NCBI RefSeq assembly: GCF_000758825.1
Contig: NZ_JRMX01000007.1
Location: 44,142-108,141, forward strand
DNA length: 64,000 bases
Origin: Arcanobacterium sp. S3PF19
GTDB lineage: Bacteria > Actinomycetota > Actinomycetes > Actinomycetales > Actinomycetaceae
Reading direction: 5' to 3'
In this document: positions 39,822 through 49,466 of the stretch, piece by piece
How the letters are laid out: each line of letters opens with the position of its first letter
Numbering within the stretch: the stretch's first letter is position 1
The notes under the pieces: generated by a model
What the model saw: only the letters and a program-made list of their open reading frames with translations
What the model was told of the DNA's origin: nothing
Database searches by the model: none
Translations under genes and position numbers: made by a program

Positions 39822-40501
39822 TTTATTTCCGCCTCCCGCAGTTCGCTTACCGCAGCCGAAGCCGCATTCAGGGATTCGTCGCCCGGCCGGTTCTTTTTCA
39901 TCCACTCCACCTGATCCGCGGTCGGACCGGTGATTCTGCCGCGGTAATAATCCGCGTCGGTCGTCCCCTCGGGCATCGGATGCGGAGGATTGAGCATCCC
40001 CTCGGACAGGGGAACCAGCAGGTCTTTCTTTTCGTAAATCATGTTTTCACGGTGCCGGTCGGCAATCTCGAACTCCGTGGACATCGTCAGTGCCCGTGTC
40101 GGGCAGGCCTGGATACAGTAACCGCAGAACACGCAGCGCAGATAATTTATCTGATATACACGTCCGAAACGCTCACCGGGAGAATACTGTGCCCCTTCCC
40201 GGTTCGGCGCCGCCTCAACAAAAATAGCATCCGCCGGGCACGCCCATGCGCACAGTTCGCAGCCGACGCACTTTTCCAGGCCGTCCGCATAGCGGTTGAG
40301 CCTGTGCAGACCATGATAGCGCGGACGCGGCGGAATTTTTTCATACGGATACTGCTCGGTTACCGTCGGACGGAAAATCGTGGACAGCGTGACGCCAAAA
40401 CCTGCCACCGGAGCCGCAATCCGGCCGAGCGCGCTCTTGCGGATCGGTCCGTACAATTCAGTATCCGGCTGTTCAAAGCCGTATTCCCGGTTCTCAGACA
40501 T
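39818..40501 (-). CDS. nuoI: NADH-quinone oxidoreductase subunit I
   Basis: Ferredoxin-like subunit (227 residues) holding two [4Fe-4S] clusters (N6a and N6b) on the path to the quinone. The two ligand sets are [12 protein letters not shown] and [12 protein letters not shown]. An N-terminal amphipathic region precedes them. The start overlaps nuoH by 8 bases. Confidence 0.98.
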   Translation of the reverse strand: MSENREYGFEQPDTELYGPIRKSALGRIAAPVAGFGVTLSTIFRPTVTEQYPYEKIPPRPRYHGLHRLNRYADGLEKCVGCELCAWACPADAIFVEAAPNREGAQYSPGERFGRVYQINYLRCVFCGYCIQACPTRALTMSTEFEIADRHRENMIYEKKDLLVPLSEGMLNPPHPMPEGTTDADYYRGRITGPTADQVEWMKKNRPGDESLNAASAAVSELREAEIK

Positions 40502-41843
40502 TCTTCGTCTCCAATTCTTCCGTTACGGAAATATCCGCCGCACTGCCGCGCACGGTTTCCCGTTTCGATGGCGGCAGATGCTGCCCGGGCAGCGGCGGAA
40601 CGGGATAACCGTATTCAAAACCGGTAAATTCCTCTTCTCCGCGCATCCGGATCAGATCCGCCTGCGAAGGCTTTACGGTGTCGTCTCCCAGAGCCCAAAT
40701 CAGCAAAATGGCGGAATATCCAAGCGAAAGGATAATCAGCACGCTGTGCACGTTCAGCGGAAACACCATGTCGATCCCGATCACCGTCATCACGATTGCG
40801 AGCCAGATGAGCGCGGCGGGGATCAGTCCGCGCCAGCCAAGACGCATGAACTGGTCGTAGCGGAACCGGAGCAGGGTGCCGCGCGCCCACACAAACACGC
40901 CCATAAACGTCCACATTTTCAGCACGAACCAAAGCATGGGGATCCATCCCGTATTCGGGTCTCCGCCCCACAGCGAATAAATCCATGTCAGCACCGGACC
41001 GGCACGCCAGCCGCCGAAAAACAGCGTGGTCGCCACCATCGACAGATTCAGCATATTCACGTATTCCGAAAGATAATACCAGCCGAACTTCATCGAAGAA
41101 TATTCGGTGTGCGCACCTGCCACAATTTCGCCTTCCGCTTCCGGCAGATCAAAGGGCAGCCGGTTCGACTCGCCGAACATCGTTACCAGATAGACCAGGA
41201 AAGCCGGCAGAAGAAGAAGCACATTCCACAGCTCGGCCTGTGAGGAAACGATTCCGGATGTCGCCATCGTCCGGCTGAGAATAAACACCGTCACCAGAGA
41301 AAGACCCTGCGCCAATTCGTAGGAAATCATCTGTGTTGCCGAACGCACCGAACCGTAAAGGGGCAGAGTGGACCTTGCCGACCATCCGCCGAGCACCAAA
41401 CCGTATTCCCCGAGAGCCGCAACAGCCAGGATAAAGAGCATGGAGACCGGGGTATCGGTCAGCTGCAGGGGCGTGCGGATTCCGAAAACGGAAACCTGCG
41501 GCCCCATCGGAATTACTGCCATCAGAGTGAAGGAACACAGCGCCGAAATCGCCGGAGCGGTCAGATAGACGAACCGGTCGGCGCCTTTCAGATTAAAATC
41601 CTCTTTGAAAAGCAGCTTAATTGCATCGGGGAAAGACTGCAGCAGACCCAGGGGGCCGACGGTGTTGGGCCCCAGACGGTTTTGCATTTTCGCCACCAGT
41701 CTGCGTTCAAACCACAGCGCAAAAATCACCGAAAAAATCAGAAATACGATGATGAACACGGCTTTTATTACCCAAATCCACCATGTGTCGCGGGAAAAAT
41801 CAGCCACCTGATTCGCCGCTGCAAGACCCGTCGCCGGATTCAT
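40494..41843 (-). CDS. nuoH: NADH-quinone oxidoreductase subunit H
   Basis: The membrane subunit forming much of the quinone chamber (449 residues, eight or nine helices). The [21 protein letters not shown] loop (about 46-66) and the acidic [22 protein letters not shown] loop (about 222-243) are conserved. An extra hydrophilic C-terminal tail of about 60 residues ends in a Thr/Glu-rich segment, as in other actinobacteria. It directly abuts nuoG. Confidence 0.98.
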   Translation of the reverse strand: MNPATGLAAANQVADFSRDTWWIWVIKAVFIIVFLIFSVIFALWFERRLVAKMQNRLGPNTVGPLGLLQSFPDAIKLLFKEDFNLKGADRFVYLTAPAISALCSFTLMAVIPMGPQVSVFGIRTPLQLTDTPVSMLFILAVAALGEYGLVLGGWSARSTLPLYGSVRSATQMISYELAQGLSLVTVFILSRTMATSGIVSSQAELWNVLLLLPAFLVYLVTMFGESNRLPFDLPEAEGEIVAGAHTEYSSMKFGWYYLSEYVNMLNLSMVATTLFFGGWRAGPVLTWIYSLWGGDPNTGWIPMLWFVLKMWTFMGVFVWARGTLLRFRYDQFMRLGWRGLIPAALIWLAIVMTVIGIDMVFPLNVHSVLIILSLGYSAILLIWALGDDTVKPSQADLIRMRGEEEFTGFEYGYPVPPLPGQHLPPSKRETVRGSAADISVTEELETKNV

Positions 41844-44408
41844 CTACGCCACCTCCGCATTCTTGATTTCCACGCAGTCGCCTGCCGCGATTCCGATCTC
41901 CGCCAGACAACGGCCGACCGCATTCTGCGGCACCCAGACTACGCCCGGGGGCATCGGCGCGAACACCGTGTCGTATGTAAAACTTCCGCGGCGGCCGACT
42001 ACTTCCACACGTCTGCCCACATGCGCATTTTCCCCCGTCTCGGGCGACATCACGGCAACCGGGAGACGTGCGCTGCGCGCCAGGTGGGGTTCGAAAGACT
42101 GCAGCGACCCTCCGTCGAGCATCTGCTTCCACGTAGCCAGGACCACGGAATGTTTCTCCGCACTTCGCGGCGGCACCGAAGGAGGCTGCACACGTGCGCC
42201 GTCCCATGCCTGCAGCTGCACATATTCGCGCACAACGTCGGCAAGCGTTTCCAAATGCAGATCCACACCCATTTCGGCAGCCAGTTCGTTAATTACCTGC
42301 CGGTCGGGAAGGAATACGGAAGCGAGCACCTGTCCGAAGGGACGCATCCGCCCTTCCCAGTTCACAAACGTACCGCCCTTTTCGGCCGGCGGGGCAACGG
42401 GAATCAGCACATCCGCGCGTTTCGCGGTCGGCGTGTCACGCACCTCCAGCTGCACCACATAGGTATTGGCCATTGCCTCAGGCGCTCCCTGCGGCAGATC
42501 ATCGTCTTCCACACCCGCCAACAGCAGGGCATCGATTTCGCCTGCTTTGGCTGCTTTCAGCATTTCGCCGGTGGTCATGCCGGGAGTCTGTGGAATACTG
42601 TCCACACCCCATACCGCAGCCGTATCGACACACGCGGCGCGATCCGTCACCGGACGTCCGCCGGGCAGAAGGTTTGGCAGCGCGCCTGCATCGACCGCGC
42701 CTCTGTCTCCCGCACGCCGGGGCACCCAGACCGGTTTCGCACCCGTGCGCCGGGCAAGGTCAAGGGCCGCGCTCAGCGCACCCGGCACCAAAGCCGTGCG
42801 CTCCCCGATCAGCAAAACAGAATTTTCCCTGCACAGATCGGAATAGAGCTCACCCTGTATATCCGTGCGCCCTTCGGTAACATCGTTCAGTATTCGGGCT
42901 TCGTCCCCCGGCGCGGCGGGGATAAAACGCGCCCGCATCTTTTTTGTGCCTGCGGTTTCGTATGCGGAGATCACCGTCACGGAGGTCTTTCCCGCCAGTA
43001 CGCCTTTGCGCAGCCTAAGGAAAAGCGAACCGCATTCGTCTTCCGCCTCCAGGCCTACTGCCGCCACGTGCCCCGCAGATTCCACATCGGCATACGTCAC
43101 GCCCAGGCCTCTGCCCGCAACAGCGGCGGCAAGAAAATCATTTTCCTCCGTACTGCCGGCGCGCGTGCGAAAATCTATATTGTTTGTGCCCAAAACAACG
43201 CGGGCAAATTTCGCATAGGCGTATGCGTCTTCCAGCGTCAGGCGTCCGCCGATAATCACGCCCGGGTTCTTTGCCCGGCGCAGCCCGGCGGCAGCGGTTT
43301 CCAGGGCATCCGGCCAGGAGACGTCACCCACGCCGGAAACACGGGGATGACGCAGACGGTCCGGGCCGTTTTGCCAGCGGAAGGCAAACCGGTCTTTGTC
43401 TGTGATCCAGTCTTCGTTCACTTCGGGATCTTCTCCCGCCAGACGGCGGACAACCGTTCCGCGGCGGTAATCCACGCGAATTGCCGCGCCGGAAGCGTCA
43501 TGCTCGGTCACCGAAGGCACGGAAACCAGATCAAAGGGCCGGGCACGGAAGCGGTATGAAGCCGACGTCAGTGCGCCCACGGGGCAGATCTGAATCACAT
43601 TGCCGGAGAAGTAGGAGGCAAACGGCTTTCCCTCCACGTCCGCATCCGCCGGATTCACAGGTCCGGCCATGCATCCTCCCCGGACTCCGCGATGCCCGTC
43701 GGCACCCACATACTCACAGCCGGGTTTTTGCCCCTGCGTGCCGTTCGAATCGGAGAAGTTCAGCGTTGCGGCATCGAAACTGCCGATCTGCGAGCCGTTC
43801 AGACTGTGTATTGCCATTCCCGGCGTACCGCCGCCGCGTCCCTGGAGCTGGATAAACACATCCCCCGCAATCTGCCGGGAAAAGCGCGTACACCGCTGGC
43901 ACAGAATACAGCGGTCACGGTCCAGAAGAATCTGCGGCGAAAGGGCAACCGGTTTTGGATATGTGCGTTTCACATCGGTAAAACGCGACGAAGTGCGCCC
44001 CTCCCCCAGAGCCTGGTTCTGCAGCGGGCATTCACCGGCCTTGTCGCAGACCGGGCAGTCCATCGGATGGTTGATCAGCAAAAACTCCATCACGCCATGC
44101 TGTGCTTTGCGCGAAACGGGCGAGGCCGCCGCCGTATAAACCTCCATTTTCGGGGCTACCGTCATGGCGCACGCCGGCTGCGGCTTCGGCATTTTTGCCA
44201 CTTCGCCCTGCCTGTTGGGCATGGCGACTTCCACCAGACACTGCCGGCAGGCGGCAACAGGTTTGAGCAGCGGATGATCGCAGAAACGCGGAATATGCAC
44301 GCCGGCTTTTTCCGCCGCACGAATAATCAGAGTCCCCTTGGGCACACTGATTTCCTTTCCGTCAATCCGGACCGTAATCAAATCCGTTAGTGTGTCGGTT
44401 CCCGTCAT
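41844..44408 (-). CDS. nuoG: NADH-quinone oxidoreductase subunit G
   Basis: Large peripheral-arm subunit (854 residues). The N-terminal [2Fe-2S] domain shows PRFCDHPLLKPVAACRQCLVEV; the second cluster region shows CPVCDKAGECPLQ, and the ferredoxin-like part shows CILCQRCTRFSRQIAG. A long molybdopterin-oxidoreductase-like domain without cofactor function fills the remainder. Electrons pass from NuoE/F through these clusters to NuoI. The start overlaps nuoF (ATGA). Confidence 0.97.
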   Translation of the reverse strand: MTGTDTLTDLITVRIDGKEISVPKGTLIIRAAEKAGVHIPRFCDHPLLKPVAACRQCLVEVAMPNRQGEVAKMPKPQPACAMTVAPKMEVYTAAASPVSRKAQHGVMEFLLINHPMDCPVCDKAGECPLQNQALGEGRTSSRFTDVKRTYPKPVALSPQILLDRDRCILCQRCTRFSRQIAGDVFIQLQGRGGGTPGMAIHSLNGSQIGSFDAATLNFSDSNGTQGQKPGCEYVGADGHRGVRGGCMAGPVNPADADVEGKPFASYFSGNVIQICPVGALTSASYRFRARPFDLVSVPSVTEHDASGAAIRVDYRRGTVVRRLAGEDPEVNEDWITDKDRFAFRWQNGPDRLRHPRVSGVGDVSWPDALETAAAGLRRAKNPGVIIGGRLTLEDAYAYAKFARVVLGTNNIDFRTRAGSTEENDFLAAAVAGRGLGVTYADVESAGHVAAVGLEAEDECGSLFLRLRKGVLAGKTSVTVISAYETAGTKKMRARFIPAAPGDEARILNDVTEGRTDIQGELYSDLCRENSVLLIGERTALVPGALSAALDLARRTGAKPVWVPRRAGDRGAVDAGALPNLLPGGRPVTDRAACVDTAAVWGVDSIPQTPGMTTGEMLKAAKAGEIDALLLAGVEDDDLPQGAPEAMANTYVVQLEVRDTPTAKRADVLIPVAPPAEKGGTFVNWEGRMRPFGQVLASVFLPDRQVINELAAEMGVDLHLETLADVVREYVQLQAWDGARVQPPSVPPRSAEKHSVVLATWKQMLDGGSLQSFEPHLARSARLPVAVMSPETGENAHVGRRVEVVGRRGSFTYDTVFAPMPPGVVWVPQNAVGRCLAEIGIAAGDCVEIKNAEVA

Positions 44409-45748
44409 TTCACACCTACCTCACCAAACAGAGCGGACTTCGCGCGCGGAAACAGTTCTTCGGCCGGCGTATGGTATCCGAGCTCAAATTCTTCGCGGAA
44501 ATTTTCGATTCCCGAACGGATCGGGGTGGACGCCGCGTCTCCCAATGCGCAGAAAGACCTTCCGGCGATATTACAGGCAATTTCGTAAAGGAGATCCACA
44601 TCGCCTTCTTTTCCTTTGCCCGCCTCCAGCCGGTGCATGATCTGTCTCATCCAGAATGTGCCCTCGCGGCAGGGCGTACATTTTCCGCATGACTCATGCT
44701 GGTAGAAATCGGCCCAGCGGGAAATCACGCGCACTACCGAAACGGTTTCGTCAAAAATCTGAATTGCACGGGTGGCAAGCATCGACCCGCCGCCCATCAC
44801 TTCTTCGTAGCCAAGGGGAATATCCAGCTTCTCCGCCGTCCAAATCGGCACGGACGATCCGCCTACCACGAAGAATTTCAGTTTATGCCCGGGGCGGATT
44901 CCGCCGGCGAGATCCAGAATTTCACGCATTGTAATTCCAAACGGTGCCTCGAACTGACCGGGGTTGCGCACATGCCCCGACACGGAGAAAATACCGTGCC
45001 CGCTGGAATTTTTCGTCTGCGCGCCCATTGCGGTAAACCACTGCACTCCGTTATTGATAATTCCGGGCAGCGAGGCAATGGATTCGACATTGTTGATCAC
45101 CGTGGGACGGGCATACAGACCTGCCACCGCGGGGAACGGCGGTTTCAGACGGGGCTGGCCGCGATACCCTTCCAGGGAATCCAGCAGCGCGGTTTCCTCG
45201 CCGCAGATATAAGCACCCGCCCCGGCATGGACCGTAATATCCAGATCGTAATCGCCGTTCGGACCGCGCCCGGTGCCCAGAATCCCGGCTTCCCGCGCTT
45301 CGCGCACGGCAGCCAGAAGTCTGCGGTAAACGTGCACGACCTCGCCGCGCAGATAAACGAACCCTCTGTGCCCGCCGATCGCGAGCATACAGATCATCAT
45401 TCCTTCCAGCAGAAGATGCGGATTCGCCATCAAAAACGGCATATCCTTGCAGGTTCCGGGCTCGGACTCGTCCGCATTCACCACCAGGTAACGCGGCCCG
45501 CCGTCCGGCGCGGGAAGAAACGACCATTTCAGACCGGTGGGAAAACCGGCTCCCCCGCGCCCGCGCAGTCCCGATTCCTTGATGAAATTCGTAATTGCCG
45601 AATCGTCCCCGGATTTCATCTCCCAGGCTTTGCCGATTGCCCGGTAACCGCCGTGCGCCCGGTACACGTCCAGCGTCCAGGAACGGTCCCGGTCCCAGAT
45701 ATCGCTTAAAACCGGCGCAAGCAGACCCGGAGCGGAAAATTCTTTCAC
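44405..45748 (-). CDS. nuoF: NADH-quinone oxidoreductase subunit F
   Basis: NADH- and FMN-binding subunit (447 residues). The nucleotide-binding Gly-rich segment GLRGRGGAGFPTGLKWSF (about residues 57-74) and the [4Fe-4S] motif ESCGKCTPCREG (about 350-361) are intact. It accepts hydride from NADH, so this complex is a true NADH dehydrogenase rather than an F420H2- or ferredoxin-dependent 11-subunit form. GTG start overlapping nuoE (GTGA). Confidence 0.98.
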   Translation of the reverse strand: MKEFSAPGLLAPVLSDIWDRDRSWTLDVYRAHGGYRAIGKAWEMKSGDDSAITNFIKESGLRGRGGAGFPTGLKWSFLPAPDGGPRYLVVNADESEPGTCKDMPFLMANPHLLLEGMMICMLAIGGHRGFVYLRGEVVHVYRRLLAAVREAREAGILGTGRGPNGDYDLDITVHAGAGAYICGEETALLDSLEGYRGQPRLKPPFPAVAGLYARPTVINNVESIASLPGIINNGVQWFTAMGAQTKNSSGHGIFSVSGHVRNPGQFEAPFGITMREILDLAGGIRPGHKLKFFVVGGSSVPIWTAEKLDIPLGYEEVMGGGSMLATRAIQIFDETVSVVRVISRWADFYQHESCGKCTPCREGTFWMRQIMHRLEAGKGKEGDVDLLYEIACNIAGRSFCALGDAASTPIRSGIENFREEFELGYHTPAEELFPRAKSALFGEVGVK

Positions 45749-46425
45749 TTTTCTTCTCCTTCCTGCGCCTGCGGAGCAGTCCAGTTATGTTCGCGGGCAA
45801 TTTTCAGTCCCCGCAGCGAAGCCTCACCCGCGGAAACGCCCTCGTCGGCATGACCGTCTTCAAAACCGGCCAGCACACGTTCTGTTTCCCTGAAGGTATG
45901 GGCTTTGGCGGCTCCGCGGGTGGGATGAATATCCCTGCCGGCGCGAATATCGTCCACAATCTGTTTCGCCGAAGCCGGAGTCTGATTGTCGAAAAATTCC
46001 CAGTTGACCATGATCACCGGCGCATAATCGCACCCGGCATTGCATTCCAGACGTTCCAGCGTGATTTTCCCGTCGGCGGAGGTCTGGTCATGCCCCACGC
46101 CCACGTACTCGGTCAGCTCGTCCCAGATTATGTCTCCGCCCATCACCGCGCACAGGGCATTCGTGCACACGCCGACGTTATATTCGCCGTTGGGATGACG
46201 CCGGTACTGCGAGTAGAAAGTAGCCACAGCGGAAACTTCGGCCTTCGTAAGTCCCAGAATATCCGCTACCAGGGCAATTCCGCGCGGCGAGCAGAAACCG
46301 TCTTCGGACTGGATTAAATGCAGCAGCGGCATAATCGCCGAGCGGGAATGAGGATAACGTGCCACAACTTCGGCGGCATCGGCACGCAGACGTGCCTCCG
46401 TCTGTGCGGAATAAGTTTCGTTCAT
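45745..46425 (-). CDS. nuoE: NADH-quinone oxidoreductase subunit E
   Basis: Thioredoxin-fold [2Fe-2S] subunit (226 residues). The ligand pairs are CTNALC (C-x4-C) and CNAGC (C-x3-C). About 60 residues after the fold form a charged tail. The ATG overlaps the nuoD stop by one base (TGATG). Confidence 0.97.
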   Translation of the reverse strand: MNETYSAQTEARLRADAAEVVARYPHSRSAIMPLLHLIQSEDGFCSPRGIALVADILGLTKAEVSAVATFYSQYRRHPNGEYNVGVCTNALCAVMGGDIIWDELTEYVGVGHDQTSADGKITLERLECNAGCDYAPVIMVNWEFFDNQTPASAKQIVDDIRAGRDIHPTRGAAKAHTFRETERVLAGFEDGHADEGVSAGEASLRGLKIAREHNWTAPQAQEGEEK

Positions 46426-47771
46426 CAGCGGTCCACCCCTCCCATCACGGGATCAATCATTGCCAGCGCAACAATCAGATCGGCAAGCATTCCGCCCTCT
46501 GCCATCACGCTTAAAGACTGTAAATTACTGTACGAAGCATCACGGAAATGCGCTCTGTAGGGTTTCGTTCCGCCTGCGGAAACGAGATGTACGCCCATCA
46601 GGCCTTTCGGATGCTCAATCATCTGATACACCTGACCGGCCGGCACCCTAAATCCCTCTGTTACCAGCTTAAAGTGGTGAATCAGCGATTCCATCGACTC
46701 GGTCATGATTTCCCGTACGTGCTCCGCGGACTGTCCCTGTCCGTCTCCCATAATGGAAAGCCGGGCAGGCCAGGCAATTTTTCTGTCGTCTATCATCACA
46801 GGTTCGCCCTCGGTTTTTTCCAGCTCGTCCAGCACCTGATAGATGATCCGCAGCGACTGGTAGCATTCCTCAAACCGGACTTTTACCCTGTTGTACGCAT
46901 CGGCTTTGTCTCCCACGGGGATATCGAAATTATATTTTTCGTATCCGCAGTAGGGCCTGGATTTGCGCAGATCCCACGGCAGGCCGGCGGCGCGCACCGA
47001 CGGGCCGGTCATGGAAAGGGCCATCATCGAAGACAGCGGGGAAACGGCCACGTTCACGTGCCGCAGTTTGAAAATCGGATTCTGCATCGTCAGATCCTGC
47101 ATTTCCGATACGGTTCTGCGGATTTTCGGAAGCAGCTCACGGATATACCCGATCCCGCCGGCGGGAAGGTCTTCCAATACCCCGCCCGGGCGGATAAACT
47201 CGTGGTTCATCCGCAGACCGGTGATATCTTCGTAAATCCGCAGGCAGTCTTCGCGCGCCCTAAAACCCAGAGTCAGCATGGTGGTTGCGCCCAGCTCGTT
47301 TCCCCCGGATCCGATGGCCACCACGTGTGAATTGATCCTGCCGATTTCCATCAGCAGCACGCGGATCGCATTCGCCCGCGGAGGAATTTTGTCGGTGATT
47401 CCCAGCAGCTTCTCCACCGCCAGGCAATAGGCAACTTCCTGAAAAATCGGTGCCACGTAGTCCATTCTCGTGCAGTAGGCAACGCCTTGCGTCCACGTGC
47501 GGTACTCCATGTTTTTCTCAATACCGGTGTGCAGAAATCCAGTGGCGGCACGGACTTCCTCAACTGTCTCTCCGTCCAGGTCCACCTGCAGACGCAACAC
47601 ACCGTGGGTTGCCGGGTGAACGGGCCCGAGATTGATCACCACGTGTTCGTCGCTGTTTTCTTCCGCTTCTTTGACCAGTTTGTCCCAGTCCCCGCCGACG
47701 GCTTCAAACTCGGGATAGGGATTGTTCGGGTCTTCGATAAAAGCCCCTGTTGCATGGGGTGTGCGTGCCAT
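46425..47771 (-). CDS. nuoD: NADH-quinone oxidoreductase subunit D
   Basis: The 49-kDa subunit (448 residues), related to NiFe-hydrogenase large subunits, that lines the quinone site with NuoB and NuoH. The GPVHPATHGVLRLQVDLDGE motif (about residues 49-68) contains the quinone-facing His, and the C-terminus ends in ALAMIDPVMGGVDR, the standard ending. The start overlaps nuoC by one base. Confidence 0.98.
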   Translation of the reverse strand: MARTPHATGAFIEDPNNPYPEFEAVGGDWDKLVKEAEENSDEHVVINLGPVHPATHGVLRLQVDLDGETVEEVRAATGFLHTGIEKNMEYRTWTQGVAYCTRMDYVAPIFQEVAYCLAVEKLLGITDKIPPRANAIRVLLMEIGRINSHVVAIGSGGNELGATTMLTLGFRAREDCLRIYEDITGLRMNHEFIRPGGVLEDLPAGGIGYIRELLPKIRRTVSEMQDLTMQNPIFKLRHVNVAVSPLSSMMALSMTGPSVRAAGLPWDLRKSRPYCGYEKYNFDIPVGDKADAYNRVKVRFEECYQSLRIIYQVLDELEKTEGEPVMIDDRKIAWPARLSIMGDGQGQSAEHVREIMTESMESLIHHFKLVTEGFRVPAGQVYQMIEHPKGLMGVHLVSAGGTKPYRAHFRDASYSNLQSLSVMAEGGMLADLIVALAMIDPVMGGVDR

Positions 47772-48490
47772 CAGTTATACTCCCTCCGGGTATCGGCGGG
47801 CGGAACCACCGCTCCCTTGTATTCAACGGGGATCCCTCCCAGCGGATAGTCCTTGCGCTGCGGGTGTCCGACCCAATCGTCGGGCAGTGCGGAACGGGAA
47901 AGACCCGGGTGCCCGTCGAAAATAATTCCCATCAGATCAAATGCCTCGCGTTCCGGCCAGTTGTCTCCGGGGTACACGCAGGTAAGGGAGGGCATATGCG
48001 GATCGGATTCGGGGATTGCCACTTCCAGGGCAAGAAGCCGGTTGTGCGTAATGGAAAAGAAGGGAATATACGCGTGCAGTTCCCTGCCCCGGTCGTGCGG
48101 ATAATGGACGGCCGAAACACCGAGACACATTTCAAAACGCAGATCCCGATCGTCACGCAGGTATTTCGCCACGGTAAGAACCGCGCCGCGCGGAACAAAA
48201 ATCACCAGCTGATCCCGGTCCACAACAACTTTTTCGATAACGTCTCCCGCTTTCAGTCCGTCGTGCGCCGCCAGCTCCAAAATGATATCCACGGCTTCGT
48301 CGAACCATCCGCCGTAGGGACGGGCGGACGGAGCGGAAATCCCCACCGTTTCCCTCTGCTGCGAAAACCCGGTTGTGTCGGGCTGGCCGGAGACTCCCCA
48401 CATCCCTTTGCGCAGGGCAATTGTTTCCGCGGGCGGCGCAGCGTTTTCCGCGGCGGAGTGGGGTACGGATAATTCGTTCTCTTCACTCAT
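47771..48490 (-). CDS. nuoC: NADH-quinone oxidoreductase subunit C
   Basis: The 30-kDa subunit (239 residues). ATG 48490 is chosen because it overlaps the nuoB stop (ATGA); an upstream in-frame codon lies inside nuoB. The signature [42 protein letters not shown] (split here: [11 protein letters not shown] then HPQRKDYPL) is near the C-terminus. The N-terminal about 60 residues are poorly conserved. NuoC and NuoD are separate proteins, unlike the fused NuoCD of E. coli. Confidence 0.97.
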   Translation of the reverse strand: MSEENELSVPHSAAENAAPPAETIALRKGMWGVSGQPDTTGFSQQRETVGISAPSARPYGGWFDEAVDIILELAAHDGLKAGDVIEKVVVDRDQLVIFVPRGAVLTVAKYLRDDRDLRFEMCLGVSAVHYPHDRGRELHAYIPFFSITHNRLLALEVAIPESDPHMPSLTCVYPGDNWPEREAFDLMGIIFDGHPGLSRSALPDDWVGHPQRKDYPLGGIPVEYKGAVVPPADTRREYN

Positions 48491-49044
48491 GCCAACAGCC
48501 CTTTCCGGTCTTCGAGCGGCTCGGCCTTCAGTGCCGCCGCTTCCGCCGCCCTGCACATATCGATCCGGTCTTTGCCCAGCGGTGCTTTTTCCATCACCTG
48601 CCGCCGCAGCTCAAATACGGCGTTAATCAGCATTTCCGGGCGCGGGGGACAGCCGGGCAGATAAATATCCACGGGAACAATATGGTCTATTCCCTGCACC
48701 ACGGCATAATTGTTGAATATCCCGCCGGAGGATGCGCACGCCCCCATCGAGATAACCCATTTGGGTTCGGCCATCTGGTCGTATACGTTTCGCACAACGG
48801 GAGCCATTTTATGGCTCACTCTCCCGGAGACGATCATCAGATCCGCATGGCGGGGAGAGGCACGGAAAACTTCCATGCCGATTCGCGAGGCGTCGTAACG
48901 CACCGCGCCGAAAGACATCATCTCAATCGCACAGCAGGCCAAACCCATCGTCACGGGCCACGGCGAACGCGCGCGCGCCCAGCCGAGCACGGCTTCCATC
49001 GTGGTCAGGGCAATGCCCTGGGGCAGTTTTTCCTCCAGACCCAT
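48487..49044 (-). CDS. nuoB: NADH-quinone oxidoreductase subunit B
   Basis: PSST-type subunit (185 residues) carrying cluster N2, the last electron carrier before the quinone. Its four ligands come from the tandem Cys of [20 protein letters not shown] and LPGCPPRPE. It abuts nuoA exactly (stop and start adjacent). Confidence 0.98.
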   Translation of the reverse strand: MGLEEKLPQGIALTTMEAVLGWARARSPWPVTMGLACCAIEMMSFGAVRYDASRIGMEVFRASPRHADLMIVSGRVSHKMAPVVRNVYDQMAEPKWVISMGACASSGGIFNNYAVVQGIDHIVPVDIYLPGCPPRPEMLINAVFELRRQVMEKAPLGKDRIDMCRAAEAAALKAEPLEDRKGLLA

Positions 49045-49410
49045 TTATTCGCTCCAATCCAATCCGCCGCGGCGCCACTCGTAAATGAAGGGAATCGTAA
49101 TCAGAACCACGAAAGAGGCAATTGCGGCCAGTCCGAAAAGGCCGAACCGTTCGTGGCTTACCGCCCACGGATAGAGAAACACAACTTCGATATCGAAAAC
49201 GATAAAAGTCATTGCCGTGAGAAAATACTTGATCGGAAAACGTCTGGAGCTGCCGCCGCCGGGAGTCGCTTCCAGACCGCATTCGTAGTTCAGCACCTTT
49301 ACCCGGTTGGCTTTTTTCGGGCCGAGCAGTGCCGAGGCAACCAAACCGCCGACGGCGACCGCCGCCGCCGCCGCAATCATAATCAACAGCGGAACGTAAG
49401 GATTCATCAT
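49045..49410 (-). CDS. nuoA: NADH-quinone oxidoreductase subunit A
   Basis: A 121-residue, three-helix membrane subunit, with the conserved VLNYECGLEATPGG loop and RFPIKYFLTAMTFIVFDIEVVFLYPW. Two adjacent ATG codons exist at 49410 and 49407; GGTGGAGG is immediately upstream and its spacing fits the second ATG slightly better. The first overlaps the stop of a 19-codon ORF. Confidence 0.97.
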   Translation of the reverse strand: MMNPYVPLLIMIAAAAAVAVGGLVASALLGPKKANRVKVLNYECGLEATPGGGSSRRFPIKYFLTAMTFIVFDIEVVFLYPWAVSHERFGLFGLAAIASFVVLITIPFIYEWRRGGLDWSE

Positions 49411-49466
49411 GCCTCCACCAATTTTGTCGCTACGGGTATCTCTTTAACCGTCTTTCGTATATTCAT
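49407..49466 (-). CDS. 19-codon ORF coupled to menJ-like gene and nuoA
   Basis: A 19-residue ORF (MNIRKTVKEIPVATKLVEA) starts at an ATG that overlaps the stop of the reductase gene (ATGA) and stops in a TGA embedded in the nuoA start codons (ATGATGA). AAGGCGG lies about 9 bases upstream of its ATG. It therefore fills the 52-bp gap exactly and would carry terminating ribosomes from menJ into nuoA. It may be a coupling leader rather than a functional peptide; chance is possible at this length. Confidence 0.4.
   Translation of the reverse strand: MNIRKTVKEIPVATKLVEA

Noticed and set aside
33246..43559. Several long plus-strand frames (for example 33246-35240, 35198-37039, 41682-43559) across the nuo genes
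   Set aside because: All are mirror frames of conserved nuo genes, rich in Arg, Gln and His with no domain pattern. None has promoter or ribosome-binding support.
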